Source of the DNA: JACDER01 sp036394915
Lineage (GTDB): Bacteria; Actinomycetota; Thermoleophilia; Gaiellales; Gaiellaceae
Assembly (NCBI GenBank): GCA_036394915.1
Contig: DASWEE010000004.1
Coordinates: 1 to 17,674 of the forward strand
Direction: 5' to 3'
DNA: 17,674 bases
The notes beneath the pieces are model-generated. The model had not been told where the DNA came from. It searched no databases and saw only the letters and a list, made by a program, of their open reading frames with translations. This document shows positions 15,216 through 17,674 of this stretch, piece after piece (within the stretch, counting starts at the first letter, position 1; every line of letters begins with the position of its first letter). The position numbers were made by a program, and so were the translations under genes.

Positions 15216-16241
15216 CTAGATCACCTCGGCGAACGAGAGCCGCGCGCCGTCGCGCTCGAGCGAGGTCTGAGCGGTCTCCGCGATCGCCACGACCCGCTGC
15301 GTCAGCTCCAGATGCCCCGCAGGAGAGGCTCCCTTCCGCACCGCCTGGACGAACTCCTCGAGCTCGAGGGCGATCGGCTCGCTGACGTCGAGCTTCGGGG
15401 AGATGATGTCACCGGTGCGGTAAGACAGCTGGTACTCGCCGAATGTCTCTGGATCCTGGTAGACGACGCCGTGGTTGAAGATCCGGATCGGCTCGGGGCT
15501 TCCATCCTCGTAGACGACCATCTTCTCGCTGCCGACGATCACGGTCCGGCGGACCCGCCCCGGGGCGAGCCAGCTGAGCTCGATGTTCGCGAGCACACCG
15601 GAGGGAAAGCTCATGTTGATGAACGCGACGTCCGGAATCCCGCGCACGACCGAGTCGCGGCCGATGGCCGAGATGGTTACCGGCATCTCGTCGAGCCAGT
15701 AGAGCAGGATCGAGAAGTCGTGGGGCCCGAGGTCCCAGATAACACTCACGTCGCGTTGGTGAAGGCCGAGGTTTACGCGGCTCGAAGAGATGAAGTAAAG
15801 CTCGCCGAGCTCGCCGCGCTCGATCAGCTCCTTCGAGGCGCGGACGGGCGGGCTGTACAGGAAAGTCTGGCCGCACATCAGCACGCGGTCGTTCCGCGAA
15901 GCCAGATCGACGAGTCGCTGAGCTTCCTCGGAGGAGCGGCCGAGCGGCTTCTCCACGAACGTGTGCTTTCCCGCCTCGAGGCTCCGCGCCGCGAGTTCGA
16001 AGTGCGTGTGGACGGGCGTCGCCAGCACGATCGCGTCGAGATCCGGGTCCGCCAAGAGGTCGTCGATCCTCGTCGTCGTCTCCGCGCTCGGGTGGCGGCG
16101 GGCGAACGTCATCAGGCGCGTTGCGTCCACGTCGCAGATCGTCTTGACGTCCACTCCCTGCATCTCGGACAGGACGCGGAGGAGGTTCGGCCCCCAGTAG
16201 CCCAGCCCCACGAGCCCGATCTTGAGTTCTTCCAGCGTCAT
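15216..16241 (-). CDS. Gfo/Idh/MocA-family sugar-nucleotide dehydrogenase
   Basis: This NAD(P)-dependent oxidoreductase of 341 residues is the first gene of the minus operon. The Rossmann motif is LVGLGYWGPNLLR (10-22), LATPVHTH is at 73-80, the EKP motif with catalytic Lys98 is in FVEKPLGR (95-102), and the active-site segment WDLGPHDFSILLYWLDEMP (169-187) contains Asp175 and His174. GYWGPN-type enzymes are commonly encoded with DegT aminotransferases and hexapeptide acetyltransferases. There they are predicted to oxidise C3 of UDP-GlcNAcA, as WbpB/WlbA do, although sequence similarity to WbpB itself looks limited. The aminotransferase and acetyltransferase here are in the opposing operon at 3012-4632. 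ATG 16241 fits the family N-terminus; no strong ribosome-binding site is seen. It diverges from the methyltransferase gene across 99 bp. Confidence 0.9.
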   Translation of the reverse strand: MTLEELKIGLVGLGYWGPNLLRVLSEMQGVDVKTICDVDATRLMTFARRHPSAETTTRIDDLLADPDLDAIVLATPVHTHFELAARSLEAGKHTFVEKPLGRSSEEAQRLVDLASRNDRVLMCGQTFLYSPPVRASKELIERGELGELYFISSSRVNLGLHQRDVSVIWDLGPHDFSILLYWLDEMPVTISAIGRDSVVRGIPDVAFINMSFPSGVLANIELSWLAPGRVRRTVIVGSEKMVVYEDGSPEPIRIFNHGVVYQDPETFGEYQLSYRTGDIISPKLDVSEPIALELEEFVQAVRKGASPAGHLELTQRVVAIAETAQTSLERDGARLSFAEVI

Positions 16242-16281
16242 AGCGCGAACGAACTTCGACCCCCGAGACCCCCTACGGCCG

Positions 16282-16291
16282 AACGATCGTT
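16282..16291. promoter_or_regulatory. 10-bp perfect palindrome in the divergent intergenic region
   Basis: AACGATCGTT reads the same on both strands and lies 40 bp upstream of the dehydrogenase ATG (16241) and 49 bp before the methyltransferase ATG (16341). A perfect palindrome between divergent genes is a plausible operator half or full site, but no regulator is encoded nearby and chance cannot be excluded. Confidence 0.3.
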
Positions 16292-16293
16292 AC

Positions 16294-16328
16294 CTTACCA
16301 GCAGAGATCTCGGGCTTACCAGCGGAGA
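16294..16328. repeat. Two 14-bp direct repeats with 21-bp period between divergent genes
   Basis: CTTACCAGCAGAGA (16294-16307) and CTTACCAGCGGAGA (16315-16328) differ at one base and start 21 bp apart, exactly two helical turns, so a protein could contact both on one face of the DNA. An 8-bp palindrome, GAGATCTC (16304-16311), bridges the first copy and the spacer. On the minus strand the first copy includes TAAGGT, which fits the TAnnnT pattern of a -10 element for the dehydrogenase operon. Together these suggest an operator/promoter region; no experimental support is available. Confidence 0.45.
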
Positions 16329-16340
16329 CGCCGAAGTAGC

Positions 16341-17285
16341 ATGGCTCTCGTGGAACAAGCGTCGTCTCAAGAGCATCCGATCCGGCGCCGCGGAGCCGCC
16401 TTCTGGAGCGAGCATCAGCCGGGTCTCCGATTCTCGACGCAACCGGTCGGGACGCCTGAGTTCTTCGCGGAAGTCGAATGGCACCGGTACTCGCTCGAAC
16501 CGCACATCCCTGAGATCGCCGGTTTCGAGCGCTGGGGCGGCCGGAACATCCTCGACGCCGGCTGCGGGATCGCAACCGACGGAGCTCGCTTCGCGCGTGC
16601 CGGTGCCCGATACACCGGTCTCGACCAGAGCTGCCCGGCCCTTGCCCTCGCCCGACAGCGGTTCGCGCTCGAGGAGCTCGAGGGAACGTTTGTCCAGGGC
16701 TCCGTGAGCGATCTGCCCTTTCCCGACCAGTCGTTCGACCTTGTCTACTCGCACGGCGTCGTGCACCACGTGCCGGATACCGAGAAGGCAATCTCCGAGC
16801 TCCATAGGGTGCTCCGGCCTGGAGGGACGGCGCTCGTGATGGTCTACCACCGCAATTCGCTCAATTATCGGCTGAACATCATGGTTGTACGCCGAGCGCT
16901 GGCCGCGGTCTTGCTCATTCCAGGCGCGGACAGGCTCGTCGCCCGGCTGACCGGCGAGGATCCCGCCGTGCTCGATGGACACCGCGCGCTGTTCGAGCGC
17001 CATGGCCTCAGCTACCTCACCGATGGCGCGCTTTTCCTGTCGAACAACACCGACGGTCCGGGGAACCCACTCTCCAAGGTCTACTCGCGCGCGGAGGCCC
17101 GGGCGCTGTTCGAGCGCTTCGTGGACGTCCGCCTGGAAACCAGGTTTCTCAATCTGCGCCTCTATCCCGGCGGAGCCCCGTTCTCACGAACGTCGCCGGC
17201 GCAGTGGCTCGAGCGACGGATCGGTTGGTACCTCTACATCGAGGCCCGGAAGGCCAGCACTGGGGAGAGTGCCATGCCGGCATAG
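16341..17285 (+). CDS. Class I SAM-dependent methyltransferase
   Basis: This methyltransferase has 314 residues. SAM-binding motif I is NILDAGCGIATDGARFA (69-85), the acidic residue after strand 2 is in YTGLDQS (91-97), motif II is GSVSDLPFPDQSFDLVYSHG (120-139), and HHVPDTEKAISELHRVLRPG (142-161) is typical of the Methyltransf_11/25 group. The C-terminal part (about 175-314) is longer than the core fold and partly hydrophobic (MVVRRALAAVLLIPG, 181-195), so it may add substrate or membrane contacts. In a glycan locus, O-methylation of a sugar residue or of a lipid-linked chain is plausible, but the substrate cannot be read from sequence. ATG 16341 was chosen because it is the first start in the intergenic region; GTG 16350 is an alternative. 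The open frame continues upstream to 15036 across the dehydrogenase gene, which is not credible coding. The gene is transcribed away from the minus operon. Confidence 0.82.
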   Translation: MALVEQASSQEHPIRRRGAAFWSEHQPGLRFSTQPVGTPEFFAEVEWHRYSLEPHIPEIAGFERWGGRNILDAGCGIATDGARFARAGARYTGLDQSCPALALARQRFALEELEGTFVQGSVSDLPFPDQSFDLVYSHGVVHHVPDTEKAISELHRVLRPGGTALVMVYHRNSLNYRLNIMVVRRALAAVLLIPGADRLVARLTGEDPAVLDGHRALFERHGLSYLTDGALFLSNNTDGPGNPLSKVYSRAEARALFERFVDVRLETRFLNLRLYPGGAPFSRTSPAQWLERRIGWYLYIEARKASTGESAMPA

Positions 17286-17299
17286 CCGGCGCCGTTTTT
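17276..17299 (+). terminator. Probable intrinsic terminator of the methyltransferase gene
   Basis: GCCGGC (17276-17281) and GCCGGC (17285-17290) can pair as a 6-bp all-GC stem around an ATA loop. After four bases, TTTTT follows (17295-17299). The stem overlaps the stop codon. The four-base gap and short U-run make it weaker than a textbook terminator. The rest of the gap to 17403 holds only a modest hairpin (AGGCG/CGCCT, 17384-17401) without a T-run. Confidence 0.4.
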
Positions 17300-17403
17300 C
17301 TATCGAGACGGATCGCCTTCCGGGAGGTCGGATCCAGCGCGACGACGCTGCTCGTCGGGGGTCACCGCGGCGGCCTCCACTAGAGGCGAGCGCTAGCGCC
17401 TGC

Positions 17404-17674
17404 TCAACAAGAAGCGAGCCGGTCCGCACGCCAGTTCCGGTGCCACTCGTGGAGCACGTACAAAGCCCAGACACGCTGCGCGCGCAACCAGGGAACATCC
17501 AAGAGCCACGACTGGCGAAGCCGGGCCAGCTCCCGGCTCACCACCCGCGGCTCGACGAGCCCGGCTTCCGCCACCGCATCGGGCGAAAGCGCCTCGCTGA
17601 CTCGCCGGTAACAGTCGGGCTGTGCAAGCCACTCGGCCAGCGGAAAGTTGAACCCGTGCTTGGGCCGGTGAAGA
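17404..17674 (-). CDS. asnB: Second asparagine synthase-type amidotransferase, C-terminal 89 residues (5' end outside window)
   Basis: On the minus strand a frame is open from the right edge to TGA at 17404-17406, with no start inside the window, so this is the tail of a gene that begins beyond the edge. It begins LHRPKHGFNFPLAEWL, which aligns with RPKAGFGAPVRAWL at residues 560-573 of the complete AsnB at 13262-15208; both are the late R-K-x-GF-x-x-P-x-x-x-W motif of the synthetase domain. It ends VWALYVLHEWHRNW, matching the usual aromatic end helix (IWTFLTLELWLRTF in the other copy). It is a divergent second member of the family, not a recent duplicate. It converges with the methyltransferase gene. 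A role in carboxyl amidation, of a sugar or another metabolite, is inferred; the catalytic N-terminus cannot be checked here. Confidence 0.75.
   Translation of the reverse strand, partial: LHRPKHGFNFPLAEWLAQPDCYRRVSEALSPDAVAEAGLVEPRVVSRELARLRQSWLLDVPWLRAQRVWALYVLHEWHRNWRADRLASC

Noticed and set aside
15036..16340. Upstream extension of the methyltransferase reading frame
   Set aside because: The frame is open but runs antisense through the Gfo/Idh gene; methyltransferase homology begins only after ATG 16341.
17393..17632. 79-codon minus-strand open frame at the right edge
   Set aside because: A different minus-strand frame in the same bases encodes the asparagine synthase C-terminus with conserved motifs.
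1..17674. CRISPR array, tRNA/rRNA genes or mobile elements
   Set aside because: No regularly spaced repeats, no cloverleaf-like or rRNA-like segments, and no transposase or integrase motifs were seen on either strand.

Overview
This is a GC-rich stretch from a polysaccharide (capsule, O-antigen-like or cell-wall glycan) biosynthesis locus. The strong G/C third positions, GTG and TTG starts, tight ATGA stop/start overlaps and protein sequence style suggest a high-GC actinobacterium, possibly of the Thermoleophilia. That placement is an inference from composition and style; there is no rRNA or other marker in the window. Nearly all of it is coding, no gene-free stretch exceeds 300 bases, and I see no tRNA, rRNA, CRISPR array, insertion sequence or transposase.

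Layout. Plus strand, 1-6864: the C-terminal part of a polysaccharide-deacetylase-like barrel protein (cut by the left edge), a large polytopic membrane protein (GT-C-like or another glycan-export-side enzyme), a DegT/StrS sugar aminotransferase, a left-handed beta-helix N-acetyltransferase, a non-hydrolysing UDP-GlcNAc 2-epimerase and a DUF354 putative glycosyltransferase. Minus strand, read from 16241 down to 6861: a Gfo/Idh/MocA dehydrogenase, a glutamine-dependent asparagine-synthase-type amidotransferase, a two-domain MDR + Gfo/Idh oxidoreductase, an RmlD-type reductase, a FnlA/CapE-type UDP-GlcNAc 4,6-dehydratase/5-epimerase, a FnlC/WbvD-type 2-epimerase and a GT4 glycosyltransferase. These seven genes have one 7-nt gap and otherwise overlapping ends, so they look like one operon. 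The two gene strings meet tail to tail and share a CTAG that supplies both stop codons (6861-6864). To the right, a class I SAM methyltransferase diverges from the minus operon across a 99-bp intergenic region with direct repeats and palindromes. The last gene, cut by the right edge, is the C-terminus of a second asparagine synthase on the minus strand.

How the genes may work together (inference from families). Two nucleotide-sugar routes can be read. (1) C3-oxidation by the Gfo/Idh enzyme, C3 transamination by DegT, N-acetylation and C2-epimerisation, as in the WbpB-E-D-I / Wlb pathway to UDP-2,3-diacetamido-2,3-dideoxy-mannuronic acid. The amidotransferase could then convert the uronic acid to a uronamide. 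(2) 4,6-dehydration/3,5-epimerisation, 4-reduction and 2-epimerisation of UDP-GlcNAc to a UDP-2-acetamido-2,6-dideoxy-L-hexose. The plain RmlD-type reductase, without a CapF-like cupin domain, favours the L-RhaNAc/L-QuiNAc branch over L-FucNAc. The GT4 enzyme directly behind the 2-epimerase is in the place occupied by the L-FucNAc transferase WbuB in fnlABC-wbuB loci. The UDP-GlcNAc 6-dehydrogenase, initiating phosphoglycosyltransferase, flippase and polymerase are not recognised here and would have to be encoded elsewhere.
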